A stretch of 64,000 nt of DNA from Kofleriaceae bacterium (GCA_018057825.1 JAGPCY010000024.1:62001-126000), one strand, 5' to 3'. Shown: positions 13,982 to 24,305, numbered from the stretch's first letter. Notes: a model not told the origin generated them from the letters alone. Numbers and translations: made by a program.

Positions 13982-15146
13982 CCCGACGCACCGCGACCGC
14001 GGCCAGGACCGCCATCCCGACGAAGCCGATCGCGCCGCACAGGAGCATCGCGCTGTCGGCGCCGTAGAGGCCGGCGATCGGCGAGAACACCCCCATCGCG
14101 CCGCGCCGCACGATGCTCTCGACCGACAGGATCGTGGCGCGCCGCCCCGAGTCGGTGATCTCGCGGTTGAGGAGCGGCTTGACCAGCGGCGAGTAGAGGC
14201 CATTGGCCACCGCCTGGACCGCGAGCAAGGCCAGGACCCAGCCGCCGCGCAGCTCGGCCATCAAGACGAACGAGCCAGCCAGGCCACCGAGCAGCGCCCA
14301 CAGGAGCGGCTCGTCGCCGATCCGCTCGCGCAGCGCGTGGCCGCGGGTGGCGACCGCCGACGCCGCCAGGTACACGCCGGCGTAGACCAGCCCGATCTGG
14401 GCGTAGTCGAAGTGGGCACGATCGAGGAGCGGCTGGTACAGGTACACGGTCGCGCGCAAGAGCACGAACACCACCGCCGAGTAGCCGATGATCCAGGCCA
14501 GCCGACCGCTGGCGCGGACCTCGGCGATCGCGGCGCGCATGTGAGCCAGCCACGATCGCCACGCCAGCACCGCGCCGCGATCGGCCCGCGTCATCGGCGC
14601 GCGATCGTCGCCCATCGCCGCCGCGGTCGCGAAGGCCGCGACCGCCACCGCGGCGGTCACCAGGTACGGCAGGCGCAGATCGATCATCGCCAGCCCACCG
14701 CCCGCGGCGTAGGCCACCGCGCTGCCGGCCTGGTGCCAGGCCGAGGCCGTGCTCTCGCGCCGCCCGTACTCGTGGGCGGCGCCGTGGCTGGCCAGCAGAT
14801 CGAACAGGTAGGCCGAGTCGGCGCCCGAGCACAGAGACATCGACACCGCGGCCAGCACCTCGGCGACCAGGAAGGTCGCGAAGCTGTCGGCGTAGAACGC
14901 GGTCAGGCACGACGCTGCCATGATCAACGTGCCGGCCATCATCGAGGTCCGACGGCCCAGGCGATCGGCGAAGGCTCCGGTCGGGATCTCGACGACGATC
15001 ACCACCGCGCTGTAGATGCCGCCGAGGATCATCACGTCGCCGAAGCCGAGCCCACGCGACAGCATGTAGGGCACGAAGATCGGCACCCACAGGTACGAGG
15101 TCGCCAGCAGGCGGAACAGGTAGAACAGCCGGAGGTCGCGGGCCAC
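13953..15146 (-). CDS. Major facilitator superfamily transporter
   Basis: 397 residues with about twelve hydrophobic segments. The MFS loop 2-3 motif is visible as GAFADRLGRRTSMMAG. The GTG at 15146 follows the upstream stop in a TAGTG overlap of 1 nt, so it is translated right after the zinc-ribbon/HEAT protein. Homology starts at ARDLRLFYLFRLLATSYLW, which supports this start over one further upstream. Drug or metabolite efflux is the usual role of similar proteins; no substrate can be named. Its 3' end overlaps the cytochrome gene. Confidence 0.9.
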   Translation of the reverse strand: MARDLRLFYLFRLLATSYLWVPIFVPYMLSRGLGFGDVMILGGIYSAVVIVVEIPTGAFADRLGRRTSMMAGTLIMAASCLTAFYADSFATFLVAEVLAAVSMSLCSGADSAYLFDLLASHGAAHEYGRRESTASAWHQAGSAVAYAAGGGLAMIDLRLPYLVTAAVAVAAFATAAAMGDDRAPMTRADRGAVLAWRSWLAHMRAAIAEVRASGRLAWIIGYSAVVFVLLRATVYLYQPLLDRAHFDYAQIGLVYAGVYLAASAVATRGHALRERIGDEPLLWALLGGLAGSFVLMAELRGGWVLALLAVQAVANGLYSPLVKPLLNREITDSGRRATILSVESIVRRGAMGVFSPIAGLYGADSAMLLCGAIGFVGMAVLAAVAVRRVTWRGAPTP

Positions 15147-16471
15147 TAGCGGTCCTCGGCAGCGGTGAGGATCACGATCGCCTCGCACGCCGACAGCGCG
15201 TCGAGCTCGCGCCCGCCGTCGAGGGCGGCGACCAGCACCGGCAACAGCGGCGTCGGGTCGAGGTCTGGCGCGAGCTGGCGCAGGCCCAGGGCGGCGTCGA
15301 CCCGCAGGGCCGCGACCTCGAGCATGGCGATCAGGTGTGGGCGCGCGGCGGGATCGTGGGCCCGGGCCAGGGCGACCGCGGCGTCGCGCCGAAAGCCGGG
15401 ATCGTCGAGGGCGGCGCGGGCCGCGGCCAGCCCCTCGGGCGCGCCGGTCGCGGCCAGCGCGATCGCCGCGCGGGTGCGGTCGTCGGGATCCTTGCCGTCG
15501 GCGGCGACCGCGGTCAGGAGCTTGATCGCCGCCGGGTCGCCGCGTCGGGCCAGGAGCTCGGCGGCGCCGATGCGGAGCTGACTGACGCCCAGGAGCCCGC
15601 GCAAGTAGCGGTCGCCGGCCGGGTCGCCGGCCTCGGCGAACACCCGGGCCGCGTCGATCCGCGGATCCCGTCGGGCCGGCTCGGCCAGGGCCGCCGCGAG
15701 GGCCGTCCGGCCAGCCGGATCACCGCAGCGAAACAGCGCCGCGGCCAGCCCCAGGCGCGCCGCCTCGGCGGTCTCGGAGTCGAGGCCATCGCGTAGGACC
15801 TCGAGCGCCTCGGGCTCGCAGGCGCGCGCGATCACCAGGGCCGCGCTGCGCTTGACCCGCCAGACCTCGCTGGCCAGGAGGCCGCGCGCGATGGTCAAGG
15901 CCCGGGCCCGCACCGCGGCCGGGTCGAGGCGAGGGGGCTCGACCGCTCGCTCGACCGGCGCGCTGGCGACCGCGACCGGCGCGTCCGGGGCTGCCGGCGC
16001 GCTGGCACCGCCGCGATCCATGAACGCCACCGCGACCGCGAGGACACCGACCGCGCCGCCGAGGCCGAGGGCGGGCACGATCCAACGCGGCCGCTCGGCG
16101 GCGGCGATCGGCGCGAGCCCCGGCGGCGCGATCTCGACCGGCGCCGCGATCTCGACCGGCGCCGCGACCTCGACCGGCGCCACCGCCTCGACCGGCGCCA
16201 CCGCCTCGACCGGCGCCACCGCTTCGACCGGCGCCGCGATCTCGACCGGCAGCGGCGCGACCGCGACCGCCGCCACCGCCTCGACCGGCGCCGCGACCTC
16301 GACCACCGGCGGCGCGGCCGGTCCGCGGGCCGGTGCCGCCGGGACCGGCGCCTGACGCTCGGCGCAGGCCACGCTGCAGAAGCCGACCACCACGCCGTCG
16401 CGCACGCGCACCACCCGAGCCCGCACCGGATCGACGGGACCACCACACCCGGGGCAACTCGCCGCGGTCAT
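15146..16471 (-). CDS. Zinc-ribbon, TM and HEAT-repeat protein
   Basis: 441 residues in four parts. Residues 1-40 hold two cysteine pairs (CPGCGG and CSVAC) like a TRASH/MYM-type zinc ribbon. About residues 50-125 are a Pro/Ala/Val/Glu linker made of repeated VEAVAP and VEIAAP units. A single membrane span lies near residues 140-160 (IVPALGLGGAVGVLAVAVAF). The rest is alpha-solenoid HEAT repeats (DGLDSETAEAARLGLAAALF and similar). The ATG overlaps the kinase stop by 4 nt. A protein-interaction scaffold in the membrane is likely; it may be a partner or substrate of the kinase encoded before it. Confidence 0.75.
   Translation of the reverse strand: MTAASCPGCGGPVDPVRARVVRVRDGVVVGFCSVACAERQAPVPAAPARGPAAPPVVEVAAPVEAVAAVAVAPLPVEIAAPVEAVAPVEAVAPVEAVAPVEVAAPVEIAAPVEIAPPGLAPIAAAERPRWIVPALGLGGAVGVLAVAVAFMDRGGASAPAAPDAPVAVASAPVERAVEPPRLDPAAVRARALTIARGLLASEVWRVKRSAALVIARACEPEALEVLRDGLDSETAEAARLGLAAALFRCGDPAGRTALAAALAEPARRDPRIDAARVFAEAGDPAGDRYLRGLLGVSQLRIGAAELLARRGDPAAIKLLTAVAADGKDPDDRTRAAIALAATGAPEGLAAARAALDDPGFRRDAAVALARAHDPAARPHLIAMLEVAALRVDAALGLRQLAPDLDPTPLLPVLVAALDGGRELDALSACEAIVILTAAEDR
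16128..16300 (-). repeat. In-frame repeats coding the VEAVAP linker
   Basis: Units of about 18-21 nt around gcgatctcgaccggcgcc repeat roughly nine times inside the zinc-ribbon/HEAT gene. Confidence 0.7.
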
Positions 16472-17643
16472 GGGAACGCCAGCACCTTGGCCTCGCCGTG
16501 GGTGGCGATCAGGCCGTCGACGTAGGCCAGCGCGCGATCGCGCCGGCCCAGCACCGCGGCGATCTCCTCGTCGGTCAGCAAGCGCTCGAAGGGACCGGCG
16601 TCGGCCAGGACCGCGCGGAGCTGAGCCTCGTCGAGGGCGCGCAGCCGCGCGACCAGCCGTCGCGAGAAGGTCTGGACCCGCTGCAGGTAGCGATGGCTCT
16701 TGTCGTGGCCGCGGCGGTTCTTGCCGAAGGCCAAGGTGTTGTCCATGAAGTACAGCACCGCGCCGTCGGCCGACACCTTGGCGTTGTTGCCGGTCCAGCG
16801 ATCGGTGTTGTCGATGACGAAGTCGAACAGGGTCATGGTCGAGAGCTGCTGACACAGCCCGACCCGATCGGGCGGGATCTTGGCCCCGGCCTTGAGCCAG
16901 GCCCGCCAGGTGACGATGCCGTCGGTCTCGTCGATGCGCGCGCCGCTGATGCGCGCGTCGGCCAGGACCGGCACCCACCACGACAGCTCGCCGCGCAGCT
17001 CGGCGCCCCGCGGTCGCGTGTCCGTGCGCAGCCGGGTCCGCGCCTCGCCGTCGCCCGGATCGACGGCCGCGATCAACTCGTCGAGCGTGTAGGTGACCGG
17101 GATCGCGGGCGGCACGCGACCGATGCCGAGCAGGCGATCGATCCGATAGGCCGCGATCTCGCGCCGCGGGTTGGATTGCCCGAAGACCTGATCGGGCTTG
17201 AACGCGCCGCGCGCGCCGTTGTCGAGGTCGAGCCGGAGCGACAGCGAGGTGCCGCCGCGGTTGACCTTGACCCGCGCCGGCCGGCCGGCCCGTAGCGGCG
17301 CCAGGAGCTGCGCGTCGTCGACGTCGCCGAACCGCCACACCGGCGCCAGCGGATCGCCGGCCGCGGGGACCGGCGCGATCGCGACCGTCGCCGTCGCCGC
17401 GACGCCGCTCGGCGCCCCGGCCGCGGATGGGCTCCGGCTCGCGGACACGTTGGTCGGCGGGACCGGCGCGCGCGCGCCCGGCGGTGGCGGCAGCGGCCGC
17501 GGCGGGCGCAGGTCGAGGGTGATCCGCGGCTCGGCGTCGGGGCCGCGCCACTCGGCGGCCAGGCGGGTCGCGCCCCAGGTAGCCCCCGACAGGGCCGCCA
17601 GGATGACGACCGCCTCGACGGCGATGCAGGTCCCGAGTCGCAC
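16468..17643 (-). CDS. Predicted Fam20/Fj-like protein kinase, membrane anchored
   Basis: 391 residues. An N-terminal hydrophobic segment (residues 8-28) is followed by a Pro-rich linker to about 100. The rest matches the layout of the Golgi kinases Fam20/four-jointed: GAFKPDQVFG with Lys149, REIAAYRIDRLLGIGRVPP with Glu162, the catalytic loop DFVIDNTDRWTGNN with Asp281, and the metal-binding DNTLAFGKNR with Asp301 in place of DFG. The similarity is judged by motif order from memory, not by a search. A HipA/PI3K-like relative is the main alternative. If it is exported, it could phosphorylate envelope proteins. GTG start, apparently leaderless. Confidence 0.65.
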   Translation of the reverse strand: MRLGTCIAVEAVVILAALSGATWGATRLAAEWRGPDAEPRITLDLRPPRPLPPPPGARAPVPPTNVSASRSPSAAGAPSGVAATATVAIAPVPAAGDPLAPVWRFGDVDDAQLLAPLRAGRPARVKVNRGGTSLSLRLDLDNGARGAFKPDQVFGQSNPRREIAAYRIDRLLGIGRVPPAIPVTYTLDELIAAVDPGDGEARTRLRTDTRPRGAELRGELSWWVPVLADARISGARIDETDGIVTWRAWLKAGAKIPPDRVGLCQQLSTMTLFDFVIDNTDRWTGNNAKVSADGAVLYFMDNTLAFGKNRRGHDKSHRYLQRVQTFSRRLVARLRALDEAQLRAVLADAGPFERLLTDEEIAAVLGRRDRALAYVDGLIATHGEAKVLAFP

Positions 17644-17650
17644 GAAAAAA

Positions 17651-17680
17651 ATTCTATCAGTCGCGATCGCGCGACCGCAA
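17651..17680 (-). promoter_or_regulatory. Promoter of the Fam20-like kinase cassette
   Basis: On the minus strand TTGCGG (17680-17675), an 18-nt spacer and TAGAAT (17656-17651), with a local AT-rich run in otherwise GC-rich DNA. The -10 ends only 7 nt before the GTG at 17643, so the transcript would start at or next to the start codon. Confidence 0.55.
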
Positions 17681-17706
17681 AATCCCGACCGTCCCGGGCG
17701 CCGAAG

Positions 17707-17901
17707 CTACTCGGCGCCGCCGGTCTCGACGAAGCCGGCCTTGCGATGGCGGGCGGTCGGGACGTGGGCGGCCCAACACTTCTGGCTGCAGAACACCAGC
17801 TTGTGGCGCCCGGTGTTGCAGCTCGCGACCGTACATCGCAGGTGCCGCGCACCGTCGGCGATGGGCGCACGGCAGGTCGCGCAGGTCAGGGGTGCGGCCA
17901 C
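17707..17901 (-). CDS. Small Cys-rich protein, MYND-like zinc finger
   Basis: 64 residues. Three cysteine pairs and trailing histidines: CATC, CTVASC and FCSQKCWAAHVPTARH. The last part has the C-x3-C-x3-H-x5-H spacing of MYND fingers, so one or two zinc ions are probably bound. GTG start. It lies upstream of the kinase cassette in the same direction, separated by the kinase promoter. Function unknown; protein-protein contact is the usual MYND role. Confidence 0.6.
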   Translation of the reverse strand: MAAPLTCATCRAPIADGARHLRCTVASCNTGRHKLVFCSQKCWAAHVPTARHRKAGFVETGGAE

Positions 17902-17974
17902 CGCGCGTTGGTAGCACAGCTCGCGCGCTTCGATAACTCGTTCGATAGCGCGGTCGCCACGCGGTGCCGCGACC

Positions 17975-19006
17975 TCACGGTCCGCGCCGCAAGCGATCGA
18001 CCGCAGCGATCGCCGCCGTGGCGTCGCTGGTCACCCGCCGCACCACCCCGGCGCGATCGACCACCACGGTATAGGGATAGGAGTAGACGCCGTAGCGCTC
18101 GGCGGCGTGGCCGTCGTCGCCCACCAGGGTCATCGCGTAGCCGGCCCGATCGAAGATCGCGCGGGCCGCGGCCGGATCATCGACGTTGACCGCCACCACC
18201 GCGACCTCGTCGCCCCAGCGGCGCGCGGCCGCGTCGAGCTTGGGCAGCGACGTCAGGCACGGGCCACACCAGGTGGCCCAGAAGTCCACCACCACCACCC
18301 GCCCGCGCAGCGCCGCCAGCTCGACCCGCGGCCCCGGCGCGCCGTCGGCCTCGAGGCGCGGCAAGGCGAAGCCCGGCGCCGGGGTCCCGGCGGTCAGGGG
18401 CCGCAGCCAGTCGAGGTGACCCGCGATCCACACCAGGTTGACGGCCAGGCAGCCGACCACCACCGCGGCGACCGGGGCGCGGCCCCGCGGCGCGGCGGGC
18501 GCGCCGGCGGTCGGGCGTCGACGCGCCGCCTGGATCGCCGCCCACAGCCCGGGCCCGGCCGCCGCGATCACCAGACCGATCGCCAGCACCCGCGGCACGG
18601 CGAGCTGGCCGCCGAGCGTGGTCGCGACCAGCGCCACCAGCACGGACGGCAGCGCCGCGACGCACGCCAGATCGATGTCGCGACCGAGATCGCGGCGGGC
18701 CCCGGCGGCCAACCACACCACGATCGACGCCACCGCGACCACCGCCAGGGGCAAGGTCGCCGCCGCGGTCACCGCCCCCATGACCGGCGCCAGCGCCGGC
18801 CGCACGCCGTGCTCGACCGCGATCCATCCGCCGGCGACCAACGCCCGGGTGTGGCCGGCGAGGATCACCACGGCGATCGCCTTGATCAGATCGACGCCTG
18901 GACGGCCCCCGACAGTGGCGGCCTCGGCGCGGGTCATGGCCGCGGCCGGGCTGCGGACCGCCTCGGTCCACCGCGCCAGCCAACCGGGGTCGGCGGCTGC
19001 GTTCAC
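17975..19006 (-). CDS. Membrane protein with C-terminal TlpA/ResA-like thioredoxin domain
   Basis: 343 residues. About five hydrophobic segments occupy residues 38-215; the last 140 residues are a thioredoxin fold of the TlpA/ResA type with the active site FWATWCGPC and a cis-Pro region YSYPYTVVVD. The domain should face the periplasm and reduce disulfides, for example in cytochrome c maturation, which would fit the octaheme cytochrome nearby (inference). GTG start in a GTGA overlap with the preceding gene. Confidence 0.85.
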   Translation of the reverse strand: MNAAADPGWLARWTEAVRSPAAAMTRAEAATVGGRPGVDLIKAIAVVILAGHTRALVAGGWIAVEHGVRPALAPVMGAVTAAATLPLAVVAVASIVVWLAAGARRDLGRDIDLACVAALPSVLVALVATTLGGQLAVPRVLAIGLVIAAAGPGLWAAIQAARRRPTAGAPAAPRGRAPVAAVVVGCLAVNLVWIAGHLDWLRPLTAGTPAPGFALPRLEADGAPGPRVELAALRGRVVVVDFWATWCGPCLTSLPKLDAAARRWGDEVAVVAVNVDDPAAARAIFDRAGYAMTLVGDDGHAAERYGVYSYPYTVVVDRAGVVRRVTSDATAAIAAVDRLRRGP

Positions 19007-20127
19007 TTCCCCCCCGAGCGCGCGTTCAAGAGCTTGCGGGCCTGGGCCACGACCGCCGACGGAATGCCCTTGCTCGACGCGATCAACCGCAGATCGCGCT
19101 CGCGCAGGTGCAGCAAGAGCTTGGTCGACTCGGTCAGCGGGGTCTTGGGGTTCAGGATCAACGCCTTCTTGGTGCCGTAGAGCCGGGTCCAGTCCCGGCG
19201 CGCGGCGATGTAGGCGATTACGTCGGCCGCCAGCGCCTGGTTACCGGCGTACTTCGCGGCCTCGAGATCGGTGACGCCGGGGGACTTGATCGCCGCCACC
19301 GCCACCATCTTCATCGGATCGCGGATGAGCAGGGCGCGCGCGAAGGCGTTGCCCAGCGTGGCGAGCCGGATCTTGGCCGGCACCGACATCTTGTTGAGCG
19401 GGACCTTGGCCGGGTCGACCGCCGGGGCGGCGTCTTCCGCCTCGGTCACCACCACCGCGTCGTCGGCGGCCGCGGCGTCGGTGGCGGCGTCGGGCACGGT
19501 CGCGACCCCGGCCAGGGCCTGGGCGAAGGCCGCGTCGTCGGCGGCGCTGGCCCCAGCCCCGCCCGCGGTCACCAGGCGGGCCAGCTCATCCCAGGCCGAG
19601 ATGCCAGCGACCCGCACGCCCGAGCGCACCGCCAGCTCGACCGCGCGATCGACGGTCGACATGCGCGCCTTGGGGTTGCCGTACATCGCGCCGATGATCT
19701 CGGGGCAGCGCAAGAGGCGCTGCTCGTTGGTCGCGATGAGCTCGATCACGCCGGCGTCGCCATCGCCGGCGAGAGCGACGATCGTCTCGTCGGGCACCAG
19801 CGGCGCGCCGATCAGGGCCTCGACCAGGGCCGGGCTCGTGCGCGCGCGCGGCGCCAGCCAGCCCAGGACCGGGCCGGGCACCGTCGGGTCGGCCAGCACC
19901 GCGGCCACGATCTTGTCGGGCAGGCCGGTCGCGGTCGCGGTCGCCGCCGCGGCCAGCGCCGGGTCGATCGCGGCGATCTGGAAGAGGACCGTGGCCAGCT
20001 CGGCCGGGCGCGGCAGCGGCACCAGGCCGCGGGCCGCCATCATCCGCCCCGGACCCGGCGCCAGCGCCTTGGCCGCCGCCGGCGACAGCGCCGCCACGAC
20101 CGCCGGCTCGAGCGGCGTCACCGTCAC
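19003..20127 (-). CDS. Conserved protein of unknown function downstream of coaX
   Basis: 374 residues, no signal or membrane segment. It is alpha-helical and Ala-rich, with an acidic Ala/Asp-rich linker at about residues 205-245. The C-terminal 130 residues (NKMSVPAKIRLATLGNAFAR, then RDPMKMVAVAAIKSPGVTD) look like a conserved solenoid-type domain that I associate with deltaproteobacterial proteins but cannot name. GTG start in a GTGA overlap with coaX, stop overlapping the thioredoxin gene, so it is the middle gene of a three-gene operon. Confidence 0.75.
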   Translation of the reverse strand: MTVTPLEPAVVAALSPAAAKALAPGPGRMMAARGLVPLPRPAELATVLFQIAAIDPALAAAATATATGLPDKIVAAVLADPTVPGPVLGWLAPRARTSPALVEALIGAPLVPDETIVALAGDGDAGVIELIATNEQRLLRCPEIIGAMYGNPKARMSTVDRAVELAVRSGVRVAGISAWDELARLVTAGGAGASAADDAAFAQALAGVATVPDAATDAAAADDAVVVTEAEDAAPAVDPAKVPLNKMSVPAKIRLATLGNAFARALLIRDPMKMVAVAAIKSPGVTDLEAAKYAGNQALAADVIAYIAARRDWTRLYGTKKALILNPKTPLTESTKLLLHLRERDLRLIASSKGIPSAVVAQARKLLNARSGGK

Positions 20128-20909
20128 GACGCCGCTCCGCCGACGTTGCGATCGTAGAGGAGCTTCAAGCCGCGCAGGGTCAAGAGTTCGTCGGTCTCTT
20201 CGATGGTCGCCGACTCCGAGGCCACGAGCTTGGCCAGCCCGCCGGTGGCGATGCACTTGGCCGGGAAGTCGACCTCGGCGCGGATCCGGGTCACCAGGGC
20301 GTCGACCATGCCGGCGTAGCCGTACAGGAGGCCCGACTGCATCGACGCCACGGTGTTGCGGCCGATCACCTTCCCCGGGCGAGCGATCTCGACCCGCGGC
20401 AGCTTGGCGGCGTGGGAGTACAGCGCCTCGGCGCTGATCTGGATGCCGGGCGCGATCGCGCCGCCCAGGTACTCGCCGCGCGGGGTGACCACGTCCCAGG
20501 TGGTGGCGGTGCCGAAGTCGACGACGATGCAGCCGACCTTGTGGGTCTCGTAGGCGGCGACCGCGTTGACGATGCGATCGGCGCCTACCTCGCGCGGGTT
20601 CTCGTACAGGATCGGCATGCCGGTCTTGATGCCCGGGCCGACCACCAGGGCCGGCGTGCCCAGGTACTGCTTGAAGAAACGCTGGATGCCGAACACCGCC
20701 GGCGGCACCACCGACGACACGATGCCGGCGTCGAGGCTGCCCCAGGCGAAGCCCTGGAGCTCGAGGAGCGACCGCACCAAGACCGCCAGCTCGTCGGAGG
20801 TCCGGCCAGCGTTGGTCTCGATGCGGAAGTGATTGACCAGGTCGCCGCCGCGGAACACGCCGAGCACGGTGTTGGTGTTGCCGACGTCGACAGCCAGGAG
20901 GCACGTCAT
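20124..20909 (-). CDS. coaX: Type III pantothenate kinase
   Basis: 261 residues. ASKHA-fold phosphate-binding motif LLAVDVGNTNT at the N-terminus, the pantothenate-site segment VGADRIVNAVAAYE, FGTATTWDVV, and GGAIAPGIQISAEAL. It phosphorylates pantothenate in the first step of coenzyme A synthesis; type III enzymes need a monovalent cation and are not inhibited by CoA. ATG at 20909 is fixed by the N-terminal motif. It is the first gene of a minus-strand operon and diverges from the lipoprotein gene at 20961. Confidence 0.96.
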   Translation of the reverse strand: MTCLLAVDVGNTNTVLGVFRGGDLVNHFRIETNAGRTSDELAVLVRSLLELQGFAWGSLDAGIVSSVVPPAVFGIQRFFKQYLGTPALVVGPGIKTGMPILYENPREVGADRIVNAVAAYETHKVGCIVVDFGTATTWDVVTPRGEYLGGAIAPGIQISAEALYSHAAKLPRVEIARPGKVIGRNTVASMQSGLLYGYAGMVDALVTRIRAEVDFPAKCIATGGLAKLVASESATIEETDELLTLRGLKLLYDRNVGGAAS

Positions 20910-20918
20910 TGCCGGCGC

Positions 20919-20924
20919 ATGGTA
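20919..20924 (-). promoter_or_regulatory. -10-like TACCAT of coaX
   Basis: Minus-strand TACCAT ends 9 nt before the coaX ATG, leaving little or no 5' leader. Confidence 0.4.
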
Positions 20925-20946
20925 GCTCCGAAGCGCCGGCCCGTAG

Positions 20947-20952
20947 TAGTCT
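20947..20952 (+). promoter_or_regulatory. -10-like TAGTCT of the coiled-coil lipoprotein
   Basis: TAGTCT ends 8 nt before the ATG at 20961. Confidence 0.4.
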
Positions 20953-20960
20953 TGCCGGCG

Positions 20961-21793
20961 ATGTCGAACCTGCGCCTTTCCTCGCTCCTGCGTGCGTCCG
21001 CCCTCGCGCTGGCCCTGGCCGCCTGCGGCGGCGGCGGCGATCCCGGCCCGCGGCCGCTGTCGACCCACTTCCAGCAGTCGTACATCGCCCAGGTCGCGGT
21101 CGATCAGCAGGGCGAGGTGGTGGCGGCCAACAGCGCCTGGGACGTCGCCAAGCGCGAGCAGATGAAGGCCGAGGCCGACCTGCGCGAGGCCCGCAACACC
21201 CTCGACATCGCCAAGAACGAGGCCAAGACCGCCAAGATCGACGAGGACTCGGCGCGCAAGAACTACGACGCCGCCAAGGCCTCCGCCGATCAGACCCGGA
21301 TCGCCGAGGCCGAGAAGGCCCAACAGGCGGCCAACCTTTCGCGCAACGCCGCCGACGAGCGGGTCAAGTACTACCAGGGCTACCACGACTGGCTGAAGGC
21401 CCACCTGCGGGCCACCACCGAGGCGGCGTTCTGGCGCGAGGCCCAGTACGAGCTGGCGATGGCCAACCTGGCCCAGAAGAACAACATTGCCCCGCCCAGC
21501 TTCAACCACGACAAGTTCGTCGACCAGGAGGGCCAGCGGGCCAAGCGGGCGACCGACTACCGCGGCAAGGCTGACGACGCCAAGGGCAAGGCCTCCGACG
21601 CCCGCAGCCGCTGGCTGGCGATCCAGGGCGAGGCCGACAAGGTCCTCGGCAAGAAGAGCGAGTACCCGGATCCGATGGCCAACAAGGCCGGCGGCGACGA
21701 TCCCACGGCTGGCGGCGCCGGCGGCATGACCGTCGGCGGCTCGGACGCGGCGTCCGATCCCAAGGCCCCCGAGCAGCCCGAGTCCGCGCCGCA

Positions 21794-21797
<4 letters not shown>
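20961..21797 (+). CDS. Coiled-coil lipoprotein
   Basis: 278 residues. Signal peptide with lipobox LALAAC (Cys near residue 22). Residues about 45-215 are highly charged and helical (KNEAKTAKIDEDSARKNYD, RIAEAEKAQQAANLSRNAAD), consistent with long coiled coils. The C-terminal 45 residues are Gly/Pro/Asp-rich and disordered. It is coupled by a GTGA overlap to the HD-GYP response regulator. A structural or spacer role in the envelope is possible; no family is recognised. Confidence 0.8.
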
Positions 21798-23338
<1,541 letters not shown>

Positions 23339-23767
23339 TACGTCGGACCCGGTGCGTGGGGCGCGAGGGTGGTGGTTCTTACCGGGCGGGTTTCCGGAAC
23401 CCCGGGGCGTGAACCAAGCGGCCCGGAGGTCGACCGCTGCGGTGGGGACGTGGCTGGCCGCGAGGGTCGGACTCGGACTCGGGTTCGGACTCGGGTTCGG
23501 ACTCGGGTTCGGGCTCGGACTCGGACTCGGGTTCGGACTCGGACTCGGGTTCCGGAACCCCGAGGCATGAACCAAGCGGCCCTGAGGTCGACCGCTGCGG
23601 TGGGGACGTGGCTGGCGGCGACGGTCGGATCGGACTCGGACTCGGTCTCGGACTCGGACTCGGTCTCGGGTTCGGGTTCGGGCTCGGGTTCGGGATCGGG
23701 ATCGGGATCGGGATCGGGTTCGGGACTCGGGATCGGACTCGGGTTCGGACTCGGGCCGGTGCCGCGA
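23339..23767. repeat. Hexamer array 2 with a duplicated unique segment
   Basis: This 429-nt gap between the convergent HD-GYP and CBS genes holds no convincing gene. Arrays of CTCGGA/TTCGGG-type hexamers occupy 23466-23554 and 23625-23757. A unique segment of roughly 78 nt (containing gaaccaagcggcc and gaccgctgcggtggggacgt) occurs twice, at about 23392-23470 and 23550-23630, each copy followed by an array. Confidence 0.85.
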
Positions 23768-24172
23768 TTACTTCAGGCGGGTGTGGAGCAGGTCGGCCAG
23801 CGCGGTCATGCCGTCGACGGTGGTGAAGATGCCGACCACCTTGTGGTTCTGGGCGACGATCACCGAGCCAGCCTTGCGCTCGGCCATGAGGGTCGCGACC
23901 TCGTCGAGGCCGGCGTCGGGCGACACCGTCAGGACGTCGGAGGTCATCGCGTCCTCGACGGTGATCAGCTCCGGGTTGACGTCGTCGAGGGAGGTGATGA
24001 TCGCGACGTCGCGGTCCGAGATGATCCCGACCAGCTGGTTGCCGTGCATGACCGGCAGGTGGCGGATGCCGTGCTCGCGCATCAGATCGTGGGCCTTCTT
24101 GAGCGACTGCTCGGCCCCGATCGTGTGCGGGCTGGTCGTCATGTAGCGCTGGATGGACGGGATGGCTTTCAT
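23768..24172 (-). CDS. Two-CBS-domain protein
   Basis: 134 residues, two CBS motifs in tandem (residues about 8-65 and 75-130): MTTSPHTIGAEQSLKKAHDL with HLPVMHGNQLVGIISDRD, and MTSDVLTVSPDAGLDEVATL with GSVIVAQNHKVVGIFTTVD. CBS pairs bind adenine nucleotides and usually report energy state to a partner protein. No effector domain is attached. ATG at 24172. Its 3' end is 10 nt from hexamer array 2. Confidence 0.93.
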   Translation of the reverse strand: MKAIPSIQRYMTTSPHTIGAEQSLKKAHDLMREHGIRHLPVMHGNQLVGIISDRDVAIITSLDDVNPELITVEDAMTSDVLTVSPDAGLDEVATLMAERKAGSVIVAQNHKVVGIFTTVDGMTALADLLHTRLK

Positions 24173-24305
24173 GTCCCGAGGTTGTGCACACCGGATGCCG
24201 GCGCGGCGGCCGCGCTGCGGGCCCCGGATCGCCTCACGCCCGCACCGGTTGCGCCGGACCTGCGCGCCGCTGCACCGGTTGCAGGCGACCTCCGGCCCGG
24301 CCGGC

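Noticed and set aside
23340-23767. Short ORFs inside the array region 23339-23767
   Set aside because: Translations are pure repeat (GLGFGLG or RTRVRTR) and there is no start signal or conserved end.
24230-24300. Direct repeats of gcaccggttgc between the CBS and anti-sigma genes
   Set aside because: Only two copies, with no symmetry strong enough to call an operator or terminator.
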